Both the position numbers and the translations under genes were made by a program. Positions 9,798 to 19,628 of a DNA stretch of 64,000 bases are shown here, piece after piece; position 1 is the first letter of the stretch, and the number at the start of each line of letters is the position of its first letter. This DNA comes from Aquimarina rhabdastrellae (GTDB lineage Bacteria > Bacteroidota > Bacteroidia > Flavobacteriales > Flavobacteriaceae): the NCBI GenBank assembly GCA_947387485.1, contig CANDNT010000001.1, positions 806,001 to 870,000 on the forward strand, given 5' to 3'. The notes under the pieces were generated by a model. It had not been told where the DNA came from and did no database searches. It saw nothing but the letters and a program-made list of their open reading frames with translations.

Positions 9798-12700
9798 TTA
9801 GATAATTGTCGAATCTACAATTTCTCTAGAATCACTCTTTTCTCTTAAAGATATAACCTTTGAAATTTCAAAGGACAGATTTTTAATTGTAGGGGTTTTA
9901 AATAAAACTCCAAAATTGATTTTCACATCAAACTCCTTTTGAAGTTTTGACATAATTTTGATTCCTTTTATACTATTGCCTCCTAATTCAAAAAAGTTAT
10001 CATCAATTCCTATCTTATCTCTTTTTAACACTTCTTCCCAAATAGCCACTAATTCCTGTTCTATCATATTTCCAGGCGCTACATATTCTACCGTTGAAGA
10101 TATTCCATATTCCTCAGGACTTGGTAAATTCTTTTTATCTATTTTTCCATTTGAAGTAACTGGAAACGCGTCTATTTGAACAAAGTAAGAAGGAGACATA
10201 TAATCTGGTAAAATTTCTTTTAGTTCATTTCGTAAATATTCAGAACTTAATTTATCATTCCCTATAAAATATGCTATTAATTCTCTTTCACCTTCTTCTT
10301 TTTCTCTTACAATAACTACATTAGATTCAATTCCTTTAATTTTAGATAATACATTTTCTATCTCGCCTAATTCTATTCTATGCCCTCGTATCTTTACTTG
10401 ATTATCTGATCTACCTATAAACTCTATAAAACCTCCTGGTAGCCACTTTCCTATATCTCCAGTTCTATATAAACGTTCTGCTTCTTTAAATGGGTGTTTT
10501 ATAAATTTTTCTATGGTAAGATCTGATCGCTTAAAATATCCTCTAGCCAATCCATCTCCTCCTACTAAAATTTCTCCTGCAACCCCAACCGGAACTTCTT
10601 TTAAATTTTCATCTAAAATATAACAGGTACTATTACCAATTGGACTACCAATTGGAATAGTAGATTCTGAATCTCGTACATTTTTTATATGATAAAATGT
10701 TGAGAAAGTTGTGTTTTCAGTAGGACCATAAACGTGGTGAAGATTAACCTCTGGAAAGTACTTTTTAAACTCTTTAACATGACTTACAGAAACCAATTCT
10801 CCCCCAAACAGTAAATATCTTAGATATTTTAATCCCTCAAGTTTTGCTTCAACCATATTGTTAAATAAAACTGTCGTAACAAAAAAAGCTGTTATTTCAT
10901 ATGTATGTAAGAGTTTATTTAACTCTTCTAAATCTAAAAATATATTTTTTGGAGCTATAACTATACTACCACCATTTAAGAGAGGCATGTATATATCAAA
11001 AGTTGATCCGTCGAATGCAAAATTTGAAAGACCTAAAAACTTATCATTTTTATTAACTTCTATATAATTTGTGTTTTTGACTAATCGAACAATCGATTTT
11101 TGTTCTATCTCGACTCCCTTTGGTCTTCCAGTAGAACCCGAGGTATACATTACATAAGCTAAATTATCTGAACTTAATGATAATTCTGGTGGCTGTGAAG
11201 GGTATTGAAAATATTTAAACTTTTCTAATTCTGCTTTATCAACACGTACCTTACAACTCGTTTCACTCTCTATAAAAGCAATTCGATCTTCAGGATAGTT
11301 AGGGTCTATTGGAACATATGCTCCTCCTGATTTCAGAATTCCTAATATTGATATGATCATCCACTCACTTCGATCTAACGTTATACTAACTAAATCCTCT
11401 TTTTCAACGCTATAGATATCTATTAAATAATGTGCTAACTGATTAGATTTCCTATCCAACTCCCTATATGTAAGCTTTATACCTTCACAAATAACAGCTA
11501 TTGCTTCTGGATTTTTATCAACCTGTTCTGAAAATAAATCCAATACTGTTTTATCTTTTGGATAAACTACCTCAGCTACACTAAACACTTCTGATAACTC
11601 GTGTTTTTCCTCTAAAGACAAATAACCTATTTCACCTATTGGAACATCACAGTTATTTTGTAATGAACTCATTAGTTGTTTAAAATGTTGAATAAACTGA
11701 CTTATGATATCCTTATCATAAATGTCGGAATTATATACTACATTAAACGACAAATAATCTCCTAACTCTCTAAAAACAAATTCTACATCAAACTTTGCTA
11801 CAACTTTTTCTGTATATTTCAAGGAGTTTAATTCTTCTTTATTTAAAGTAACATCAATAACACTTTCCCCATTATTCTGCAAAACCAACAGGATATCAAA
11901 AAGAGCACTCCTACTTGTATCTCTATCTAAGTTTAGATCTTCTACCAATCTATCAAAAGGATACATTTGATGGTTGAATGTAGTTAATGTAGCTTCCTTT
12001 AACCTGGAATAAAAAGAAGTAAATGTCTCTTCTGGATTTATCTCATTTCGTAACGGTAAAGTATTCACATAAAACCCTATTTGATCCTTTAAATCCAAAT
12101 GATCTCTTGCTGCTACTGGAGTCCCTATAATGATATCTCGTTCTGAAGTATATCTATATAACAAAACATTTAAAACAGTTAATAAACCTGTAAAAAGACT
12201 TCCTCCATTAGACTTTGAATATTCTTTAATAAAAGATGTAGCCTCCTTGTCTAAATAAGTACTTAGTAAACTACCTTTATATGTCTTTTTTACAGGTCGC
12301 TTTTTATGGATCGGTAAATCTAAAACTGGAAGCTCTCCTGATAAATTATCTATCCAAAATTCTCTAGACTTTTTGATTGAATCAGTCTCTAATTGTGATA
12401 ATTGCCAAGATGCATAATCCTTATATTGTATCGATAACTCGCTTAGTCCAGGTTCTTTATTGTTTTTAAAAGCATCATAAAAAGCTAAAACATCTTTTGA
12501 TAATACTTCCATAGACCATCCATCACTAATGATATGATGCATATTATAGTAAAAAACAAACTTATCTTCTGATACTTGAAGCATTGCTGCTCTTAACAAT
12601 GGTCCCTTTTCTAAATCAAAAGGTTTGTACGAATCTTGCTTTATAAATAATTCTGCTTGATTAGGATCATCTTTGAAATCTTTATAAACTACTTCTAAAT

Positions 12701-15700
12701 TAAAATCTCCTGTATTCTTAACTATCTGGCGAATTTCTCCTTCTTCATCTTGTTTAAAAATTGTTCGTAAAATCTCATGTCTATTGATAACTGAATAAAT
12801 CGCTTTCTCAAAACTCTTAATATCAACATCTTCATTTAAAACAATACTTGAAGGCATATTATATGCAACCGAACCTCCTTCAAACTGGCTTAAAACCCAT
12901 AATCTCCTTTGAGCATCAGACACTATATAACTAGTAGATTCTTCAACTTTTGGAATTTCAATATAATCTTCTTTTTCACTTTGACTTATTAATAAACCTA
13001 ACTCTCGTATTGTAGTACTCGAAAATATATCTTCTAAGGCTATGCTTTTCTCAAAACTCTTTCTTATCGTATTTAATAACTTTATTGACTTTATACTATG
13101 TCCTCCCAATTCAAAAAAGTTATCATCAATTCCTATCTTTTCTCTTTTCAACACTTCTTCCCAGATAGATACTAATTCATGTTCTATTTTATTTCTTGGA
13201 GCTACGTATTCTATGTTTGAAGATATACCTTGTTGTTCTGGGCTTGGTAAATTTCTCTTATCTATTTTCCCATTTGAGGTAACTGGAAATTCGTCTATTT
13301 GAACAAAATAAGAAGGAATCATATAATTAGGTAAAATTTCCTTTAATTCACTTTGCAGATATTCAAAACTTAGTTTATCACTTCCTGTAAAATATGCTAT
13401 TAACTCTTTATTACCTTGATCTTTCTCTCGGACTACAACTATATTAGATTCTACCTCCCTGATTTTAGAAAATGCATTTTCTATTTCTCCTAATTCTATT
13501 CTATGTCCTCTTATCTTTATCTGATCATCTTTTCTACCTATAAATTCTATGTTCCCGTCTGGAAGCCATCTCCCCAGGTCTCCTGTTTTATATAATCGTT
13601 TACCTTTACTAAACGGATTTGCTATAAATTTATCTTTTGTAAGCTCAGATCTATTTAAATATCCTCTTGCTAATCCTATTCCAGAAATACAAATTTCTCC
13701 AATAACTCCATTAGGTTGAAGATTACCTTTATCATCTAAAATATAAATATTAATATTTGATATAGGTTTACCTATGGGTACTTTATCATCTATATTACCA
13801 TTAAAAATAGTTGCAATAATACTAGACTCTGTAGGCCCGTATGCATTAAAGTAATTAATCTCTTTAGAAAAGTGTTTAGCCATATCTAATGCTATTGCCT
13901 CACCTCCTGTAATCAAAGCTTTAAGACATTTTAAGTCCTCAATTAAAAATGATGGAAGTATCACAGGTGGAAGAAACGCTATAGAAATAGAGTTACTATT
14001 TATATACTTTGCTAATAAATTAGCATCTCTCTTCATTTTTTCTTCAATAATATAAACACTTGCTCCACTAGATAGAGTTATAAAAATCTCCAGAAAAGAA
14101 GGATCAAAAGACATATTTGTAAATTGCAAACATTTATCTTTTTCTGTAAAACCAATGATATCTTTATGAAAAGCTATAGTATTATATAACCCTTCATGCT
14201 CTATCATTACTCCCTTAGGTTTTCCTGTAGATCCGGAAGTATATATTACATAAGCCAAGTCACCTAAATCTATAGTAATATCAGTAGCAGTAATTGAGCC
14301 TTCTATTTTACTAAACTTTTCTAATTCTTCCTCATCAATACATACCTTACAATTGGTATCCCTTTCTATATAAGCTATTCTATCTTTGGGGTAATTAGGG
14401 TCAATAGGTACATAGGTTCCTCCTGATTTCAGAATTCCTAATATACTAATTATCAACTTCTCATTTCGAATTAATTTCACACCTAATAAGTCTTCTTTCT
14501 CTACACTGTATTTGTCTATCAAATAATTTGCTAACTGATTTGATCTTTCATCCAATTCTTTATATGTAAGCTCTACATCTCCATAAACAACAGCGACAGC
14601 TTCTGGGTTTTTATTAACCTGTTCTGTAAATAAATCCAGTACCGTTTTATCCTTTGGATAAACTACATTGGTTGTATTAAACTCTTCTATCAATTCATAC
14701 TTATCTTCCTTTGACAAATACTCCAGTTCATTAATTGCAACATTATGATTTCTTTTTAGTGATACTATTAATTGCTTGAAATGTGAAATAAACTGACTAA
14801 CCATTCCTTTCTCATAAACATCAGAATTATAGATAACATTAAATGACAAATAATCTCCTAATTCTTTAAAATTAAAAGCCAAGTCAAATTTTGACACTAC
14901 TTTTTCTGTATATTTCAAGGAGTTTAATTCTTCTTTATTTAAAGTAACATCAATAACACTTTCCCCATTATTCTGCAAAACCAACAGGATATCAAAAAGA
15001 GCACTCCTACTTGTATCTCTATCTAAGTTTAGATCTTCTACCAATCTATCAAAAGGATACATTTGATGGTTGAATGTAGTTAATGTAGCTTCCTTTAACC
15101 TGGAATAAAAAGAAGTAAATGTCTCTTCTGGATTTATCTCATTTCGTAACGGTAAAGTATTCACATAAAACCCTATTTGATCCTTTAAATCCAAATGATC
15201 TCTTGCTGCTACTGGAGTCCCTATAATGATATCTCGTTCTGAAGTATATCTATATAACAAAACATTTAAAACAGTTAATAAACCTGTAAAAAGACTTCCT
15301 CCATTAGACTTTGAATATTCTTTAATAAAAGATGTAGCCTCCTTATCTAAATAAGTACTTAGTAAACTACCTTTATATGTCTTTTTTACAGGTCGCTTTT
15401 TATGAGTCGGTAAATCTAAAACTGGAAGCTCTCCTGATAAATTATCTATCCAAAATTCTCTAGACTTTTTGATTGAATCAGTCTCTAATTGTGATAATTG
15501 CCAAGATGCATAATCCTTATATTGTATCGATAACTCGCTTAGTCCAGGTTCTTTATTGTTTTTAAAAGCATCATAAAAAGCTAAAACATCTTTTGATAAT
15601 ACTTCCATAGACCATCCATCACTAATGATATGATGCATATTATAGTAAAAAACAAACTTATCTTCTGATACTTGAAGCATTGCTGCTCTTAACAATGGTC

Positions 15701-18700
15701 CCTTTTCTAAATCAAAAGGTTTGTACGAATCTTGCTTTATAAATAATTCTGCTTGATTAGGATCATCTTTGAAATCTTTATAAACTACTTCTAAATTAAA
15801 ATCTCCTGTATTCTTAACTATCTGGCGAATTTCTCCTTCTTCATCTTGTTTAAAAATTGTTCGTAAAATCTCATGTCTATTGATAACTGAATAAATCGCT
15901 TTCTCAAAACTCTTAATATCAACATCTTCATTTAAAACAATACTTGAAGGCATATTATATGCAACCGAACCTCCTTCAAACTGGCTTAAAACCCATAATC
16001 TCCTTTGAGCATCGGATACTATATAACTAGTAGATTCCTCAACTTTTGGAATTTCAATATAATCTTCTTTTTCACTTTGATTTATTAACAAACTTAATTG
16101 CTCTATCAATCTACTTTTTTCAAAAACATCTGCTATGGATAGCTTTACTTTAAAAGTTTTTTGATATTCATTAAGTAATTTTAAAGCTTTTAGGCTATGT
16201 CCCCCTAATTCAAAGAAATCATCTGCTAATCCAATAGTATCTCTCTGTAAAATTTCTTCCCAAATATTTACTATTTGTATTTCATTTTCTGTTTTAGGAG
16301 CAATATAATTTTGGCTTGTTGCTAATTCGACCCCTCCATTATTTAACAATGCTTTCCTATCTATCTTACCGCTTAAGGTTAATGGTATTTCTTCTACTTG
16401 AATAAAATGAGAAGGAATCATGTAATGTGGCATTTTAGCACTTAAATACGCTCTTACATCATTAATGTTTTGATTGGATTCACAAACCAAATATGCTGTT
16501 AAATTTGTTTCTCCTCTATTATCATCAACAGGTAGAACAACTGCTTGAGTAACCTCTTGTTTTTGTAGTAAAACATATTCTATTTCTCCTAGTTCAATTC
16601 TATGTCCCCTTATTTTTACTTGATTATCCTTTCTCCCTATAAATTCAATGTTACCATCCGGAAGCCATCTTCCCAGGTCTCCTGTTCGGTACAACCTTTC
16701 TCCCTGGCTATATGGGTTATCTATAAATTTCTCTCTGGTTAATTCTGATCTGTTTAAATATCCTTTTGCTACTCCAGCACCTCCAATACAAATCTCTCCA
16801 ACGACTCCTATTGGTACTAATTGTAAATCTTCATTTAAAATACAAATAGATTCATTTTTTAATGGTTTCCCTATAGTTAACTCTGAATCTTCATCTATCA
16901 AGGAAGAAGTACTCCATATCGTTGTTTCTGTTGGCCCGTACACTTGTATTACAGTTCCTGGTGCTTCTTTCAGAGTAGTAAACAGCTCTTGATTTAAAGC
17001 TTCTCCTCCAACTAAAGCAACTTGAATGTTATCAAGAAAACCTTTTGAAACAGAAACAAGTTGAGAAAACCTTGAAGGAGTAAATTGAATACCATCAACA
17101 TTTTCGGAAACAATACGATCTATAACCTTTTCCGGATCTATTAAAAGTGAACTCGAAAACAAATCGATAGTAATACCCTGACTAAGAACACCTAATAATT
17201 CAATTACTGATATATCAAATGTAAAATTTGTAGTGGCTCCAAATTTTGTAACATTGGAAAAATTAAAGTCAATTGAGAAATTTTGAATAAAAGACAACAA
17301 ATTATAATGCGTAACCATAACGCCTTTAGGAGTTCCGGTAGACCCCGAAGTATAAATTACATATGCTAAATCATCTCCTTTTATTTCTCGATTTAGGTTC
17401 TCAATAGAATAATCAGATATGTTATTTTTAAAGTCCTCCAGTAAACCATCTTCTATAATAACTTCCAGTTGCGTATCCTGAACAATAAAATTCTCTCTTT
17501 CCTTTGGATATCGTAAATCTAATGGAACGTATGTACTCCCTAACTTTAAAACTGCTAACATAGAAACAATTAACCATTCATTTCTATCTATTTTCAACCC
17601 TATTATATCATTTGAATTAATTGAATGATTATCCTTAAGGTAATGTGCCAGTTGATTTGATTTTATATCAAGTTCTTTAAAGCTTAACGACGTTTCTTCG
17701 AAAACTACTGCTAATGAGTCTGGGGATTTTTTTACCTGATCTTGAAATAAATCCAAATATAATTTATCACTGGAAAATTCATATTTAGTATTATTAAAAT
17801 CCTTTAGTAATTGAGCCTTTTTTTCTTCCTTTAGCAAATCAATTTTAGATATTTCTTGGTTTGAGTTATGTATCAACTCTGTTGTTAAATATTTAAAATC
17901 AATCATTAAGTTTTCAATCATTTCTTGTTCATAAACATCTGAATTAAAAACTGTTTCAAAAGAAATATATTCACCTACTTTTTTAAAATTAAGCTGCATG
18001 TCAAATTTTGAAGATTTGTTTCCATAATCTATAATTTGATCTGCTATTTCAATAGTATCAGAATTTCTTATGTTCGAATCATCTTGATAAGCAAAAAAGA
18101 TATCAAAAATAGGATTTCTACTCTTACTTCTTTTTACGTTTAAATCTTCAATCAGGCGATCAAATGGATAGTTTTGATGTTCTAAACAATTTAGAATATT
18201 AGTTTTTACACTATTGTAAAATGAGGTAAAATTTTCCTCTGTGTTAATCTTATTTCTTATTACAACGGTATTAACATAAAAACCTATTTGATTTTTTAAT
18301 TCTAAGTGATCCCGACCGGCTACAGGAGTTCCTGTTATTATGTCTTTGCTTGAAGTATTAAAATATGCCAAAACGTTAAAGACTGAAAGCAAAAACATGA
18401 ATGTACTACCTCCATTCTTTTCAACATAAGCATCTATTAACTTAGAAGTATCTGCATCTAAAAAGGTTCCCAGAGATCTTCCATTATAGGTTTTAATATT
18501 GGGTCTGTTTTTATACCTGGGAAAATCTATCAAAGGTAAATTTCCATTTAAATAATCTAACCAATATTGCTTGTCTTCATCAAATGTAGACTTACTCATT
18601 TCTTTCAATTGCCAGCTTACATAATCTTTAAATTGAAATGATAAATCTTTAATTTCGGGAAGCGTATTGGATCTATACGCTTTGTAATAATTCATTACAT

Positions 18701-19376
18701 CATTACCTAGGACATCAGCAGACCAGCCATCACTAATGATATGATGCATGTTATAGTAAAAAACATATTCATTTTCGTCAAGCTGAAATAACAATGTTCT
18801 AAATAAAGGCCCTTTTTCTAAATCAAAAGTCTTTACAGAATCCTCCTTTACATACTCATCAAGTAATTCCATTTTATTGTGTTCATTACTTAAATCATTA
18901 CATTTTAGCTTAAAATTTAAGTCTTCAACATCTAGAATTTTCTGCCGGATTTCTCCTCTCTCATTTTGAATAAATACAGTTCTTAAAATCTCATGTCTTT
19001 CAAGAACTGATAAAATAGCTTTTTCAAAACTAATAACGTCATGTTCCCCCAGGAGAGAAACTTTTGTAGGAATGTTATATGCTGACGAACCATCTTTAAA
19101 TTGACTTGTAATCCACAGTCTACGCTGTGCATCAGAAATAGGATAATCTGCCTGAAAACCAACTTTTTCCACCTTGTTTTCAGCAGATTGCAAAGATTTA
19201 TCGCTTACTTTAAGAGTACTTATCAGTTCTTGTTTATATAACTTTAATTCTTTTTTATCGTCTACTGATAGGTTATTTATATTTCCTCTTAGTTTTAGTT
19301 GAGCCTGGTCTTCACTTAATGCAATCTTTACCCCCTTATCTAACAAGTTATTTATTATATTTTTAATATGTTTCAC
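9798..19376 (-). CDS. Three-module NRPS: docking-C-A(Gly)-T-C-A(unknown)-T-C-A(Ile)-T
   Basis: This 3192-residue synthetase starts with a TubC-like docking domain (about 1-57). Module 1: C (H211-H212-I-I-S-D-G), A core near 680, T Ser1061; code DIIQLGVIWK, close to Gly DILQLGLIWK. Module 2: C (HH 1248-1249), A core near 1713, T Ser2094; code DPLFIGAIIK, which matches none I recall but lines the pocket with hydrophobic residues. Module 3: C (HH 2280-2281), A core near 2747, T Ser3135; code DGFFLGVTFK, Ile-like. All three C domains look like LCL types and there is no E domain. The C domains of modules 2 and 3 are almost identical in DNA and protein, whereas their A domains differ. The C-terminus S-D-S-R-E-I-V-D-S-T-I-I fits a docking tail for the next synthetase. 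Gly and Ile calls are good; the middle residue is open. Confidence 0.93.
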   Translation of the reverse strand: MKHIKNIINNLLDKGVKIALSEDQAQLKLRGNINNLSVDDKKELKLYKQELISTLKVSDKSLQSAENKVEKVGFQADYPISDAQRRLWITSQFKDGSSAYNIPTKVSLLGEHDVISFEKAILSVLERHEILRTVFIQNERGEIRQKILDVEDLNFKLKCNDLSNEHNKMELLDEYVKEDSVKTFDLEKGPLFRTLLFQLDENEYVFYYNMHHIISDGWSADVLGNDVMNYYKAYRSNTLPEIKDLSFQFKDYVSWQLKEMSKSTFDEDKQYWLDYLNGNLPLIDFPRYKNRPNIKTYNGRSLGTFLDADTSKLIDAYVEKNGGSTFMFLLSVFNVLAYFNTSSKDIITGTPVAGRDHLELKNQIGFYVNTVVIRNKINTEENFTSFYNSVKTNILNCLEHQNYPFDRLIEDLNVKRSKSRNPIFDIFFAYQDDSNIRNSDTIEIADQIIDYGNKSSKFDMQLNFKKVGEYISFETVFNSDVYEQEMIENLMIDFKYLTTELIHNSNQEISKIDLLKEEKKAQLLKDFNNTKYEFSSDKLYLDLFQDQVKKSPDSLAVVFEETSLSFKELDIKSNQLAHYLKDNHSINSNDIIGLKIDRNEWLIVSMLAVLKLGSTYVPLDLRYPKERENFIVQDTQLEVIIEDGLLEDFKNNISDYSIENLNREIKGDDLAYVIYTSGSTGTPKGVMVTHYNLLSFIQNFSIDFNFSNVTKFGATTNFTFDISVIELLGVLSQGITIDLFSSSLLIDPEKVIDRIVSENVDGIQFTPSRFSQLVSVSKGFLDNIQVALVGGEALNQELFTTLKEAPGTVIQVYGPTETTIWSTSSLIDEDSELTIGKPLKNESICILNEDLQLVPIGVVGEICIGGAGVAKGYLNRSELTREKFIDNPYSQGERLYRTGDLGRWLPDGNIEFIGRKDNQVKIRGHRIELGEIEYVLLQKQEVTQAVVLPVDDNRGETNLTAYLVCESNQNINDVRAYLSAKMPHYMIPSHFIQVEEIPLTLSGKIDRKALLNNGGVELATSQNYIAPKTENEIQIVNIWEEILQRDTIGLADDFFELGGHSLKALKLLNEYQKTFKVKLSIADVFEKSRLIEQLSLLINQSEKEDYIEIPKVEESTSYIVSDAQRRLWVLSQFEGGSVAYNMPSSIVLNEDVDIKSFEKAIYSVINRHEILRTIFKQDEEGEIRQIVKNTGDFNLEVVYKDFKDDPNQAELFIKQDSYKPFDLEKGPLLRAAMLQVSEDKFVFYYNMHHIISDGWSMEVLSKDVLAFYDAFKNNKEPGLSELSIQYKDYASWQLSQLETDSIKKSREFWIDNLSGELPVLDLPTHKKRPVKKTYKGSLLSTYLDKEATSFIKEYSKSNGGSLFTGLLTVLNVLLYRYTSERDIIIGTPVAARDHLDLKDQIGFYVNTLPLRNEINPEETFTSFYSRLKEATLTTFNHQMYPFDRLVEDLNLDRDTSRSALFDILLVLQNNGESVIDVTLNKEELNSLKYTEKVVSKFDLAFNFKELGDYLSFNVIYNSDVYEKGMVSQFISHFKQLIVSLKRNHNVAINELEYLSKEDKYELIEEFNTTNVVYPKDKTVLDLFTEQVNKNPEAVAVVYGDVELTYKELDERSNQLANYLIDKYSVEKEDLLGVKLIRNEKLIISILGILKSGGTYVPIDPNYPKDRIAYIERDTNCKVCIDEEELEKFSKIEGSITATDITIDLGDLAYVIYTSGSTGKPKGVMIEHEGLYNTIAFHKDIIGFTEKDKCLQFTNMSFDPSFLEIFITLSSGASVYIIEEKMKRDANLLAKYINSNSISIAFLPPVILPSFLIEDLKCLKALITGGEAIALDMAKHFSKEINYFNAYGPTESSIIATIFNGNIDDKVPIGKPISNINIYILDDKGNLQPNGVIGEICISGIGLARGYLNRSELTKDKFIANPFSKGKRLYKTGDLGRWLPDGNIEFIGRKDDQIKIRGHRIELGEIENAFSKIREVESNIVVVREKDQGNKELIAYFTGSDKLSFEYLQSELKEILPNYMIPSYFVQIDEFPVTSNGKIDKRNLPSPEQQGISSNIEYVAPRNKIEHELVSIWEEVLKREKIGIDDNFFELGGHSIKSIKLLNTIRKSFEKSIALEDIFSSTTIRELGLLISQSEKEDYIEIPKVEESTSYIVSDAQRRLWVLSQFEGGSVAYNMPSSIVLNEDVDIKSFEKAIYSVINRHEILRTIFKQDEEGEIRQIVKNTGDFNLEVVYKDFKDDPNQAELFIKQDSYKPFDLEKGPLLRAAMLQVSEDKFVFYYNMHHIISDGWSMEVLSKDVLAFYDAFKNNKEPGLSELSIQYKDYASWQLSQLETDSIKKSREFWIDNLSGELPVLDLPIHKKRPVKKTYKGSLLSTYLDKEATSFIKEYSKSNGGSLFTGLLTVLNVLLYRYTSERDIIIGTPVAARDHLDLKDQIGFYVNTLPLRNEINPEETFTSFYSRLKEATLTTFNHQMYPFDRLVEDLNLDRDTSRSALFDILLVLQNNGESVIDVTLNKEELNSLKYTEKVVAKFDVEFVFRELGDYLSFNVVYNSDIYDKDIISQFIQHFKQLMSSLQNNCDVPIGEIGYLSLEEKHELSEVFSVAEVVYPKDKTVLDLFSEQVDKNPEAIAVICEGIKLTYRELDRKSNQLAHYLIDIYSVEKEDLVSITLDRSEWMIISILGILKSGGAYVPIDPNYPEDRIAFIESETSCKVRVDKAELEKFKYFQYPSQPPELSLSSDNLAYVMYTSGSTGRPKGVEIEQKSIVRLVKNTNYIEVNKNDKFLGLSNFAFDGSTFDIYMPLLNGGSIVIAPKNIFLDLEELNKLLHTYEITAFFVTTVLFNNMVEAKLEGLKYLRYLLFGGELVSVSHVKEFKKYFPEVNLHHVYGPTENTTFSTFYHIKNVRDSESTIPIGSPIGNSTCYILDENLKEVPVGVAGEILVGGDGLARGYFKRSDLTIEKFIKHPFKEAERLYRTGDIGKWLPGGFIEFIGRSDNQVKIRGHRIELGEIENVLSKIKGIESNVVIVREKEEGERELIAYFIGNDKLSSEYLRNELKEILPDYMSPSYFVQIDAFPVTSNGKIDKKNLPSPEEYGISSTVEYVAPGNMIEQELVAIWEEVLKRDKIGIDDNFFELGGNSIKGIKIMSKLQKEFDVKINFGVLFKTPTIKNLSFEISKVISLREKSDSREIVDSTII
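11803..12986 (-). repeat. Long direct repeat, copy 1 (C domain of module 3)
   Basis: A stretch of 1184 bp is repeated at 14899-16082 with a constant offset of 3096 bp and only a handful of mismatches seen by eye. It covers the T-C linker and most of the C domain, and stops sharply in the last part of the C domain. One of the few protein differences is P-I-H-K-K-R-P here against P-T-H-K-K-R-P in the other copy. Confidence 0.95.
14899..16082 (-). repeat. Long direct repeat, copy 2 (C domain of module 2)
   Basis: Partner of the repeat at 11803-12986, on the same strand and in the same reading frame (offset divisible by three). Outside the repeat the two modules are clearly related but diverged, especially the substrate-binding half of the A domains. 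This is the pattern of recent gene conversion or unequal crossover limited to the C domain. Confidence 0.95.
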
Positions 19377-19423
19377 ACGTTTAAATTTTAGTAATTATGT
19401 AATAATCGATCAATTATAAAATT

Positions 19424-19450
19424 GAGAACGTGTACTACCACTTCGTTCTC
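19424..19450. other. Inverted repeat in the 252 bp gap between two NRPS genes
   Basis: GAGAACG at 19424-19430 and CGTTCTC at 19444-19450 are perfect 7 bp arms around a 13 nt loop. The hairpin lies in the gap 19377-19628, about 50 bp upstream of the start of the three-module NRPS. On the minus strand the sequence after it is AT-rich but has no T-run, so a strong intrinsic terminator is doubtful. It could be an attenuator-like hairpin, an operator-like palindrome or an mRNA processing site. Nothing else is recognisable in the gap. Confidence 0.4.
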
Positions 19451-19628
19451 TCATTAAGAATTTTAAATCCTGTGCACTACCTTTCGAAGTAATTTTTAAA
19501 TTTCTTAATGTTCGTTTCATTGCGTCAACATATTTTTTATCATTACTCAAAATGATTTTAGTGTAATCGCAAACGCAATAAAGACCTAATGTAATGTGAG
19601 TATTTGGAAAAGTCTATTGAGCTAAAAA

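Noticed and set aside
11803..16082. CRISPR or tandem satellite as an explanation for repeats
   Set aside because: The repeats are kilobase-long, in frame, and correspond to NRPS domains; there are no short regularly spaced units.
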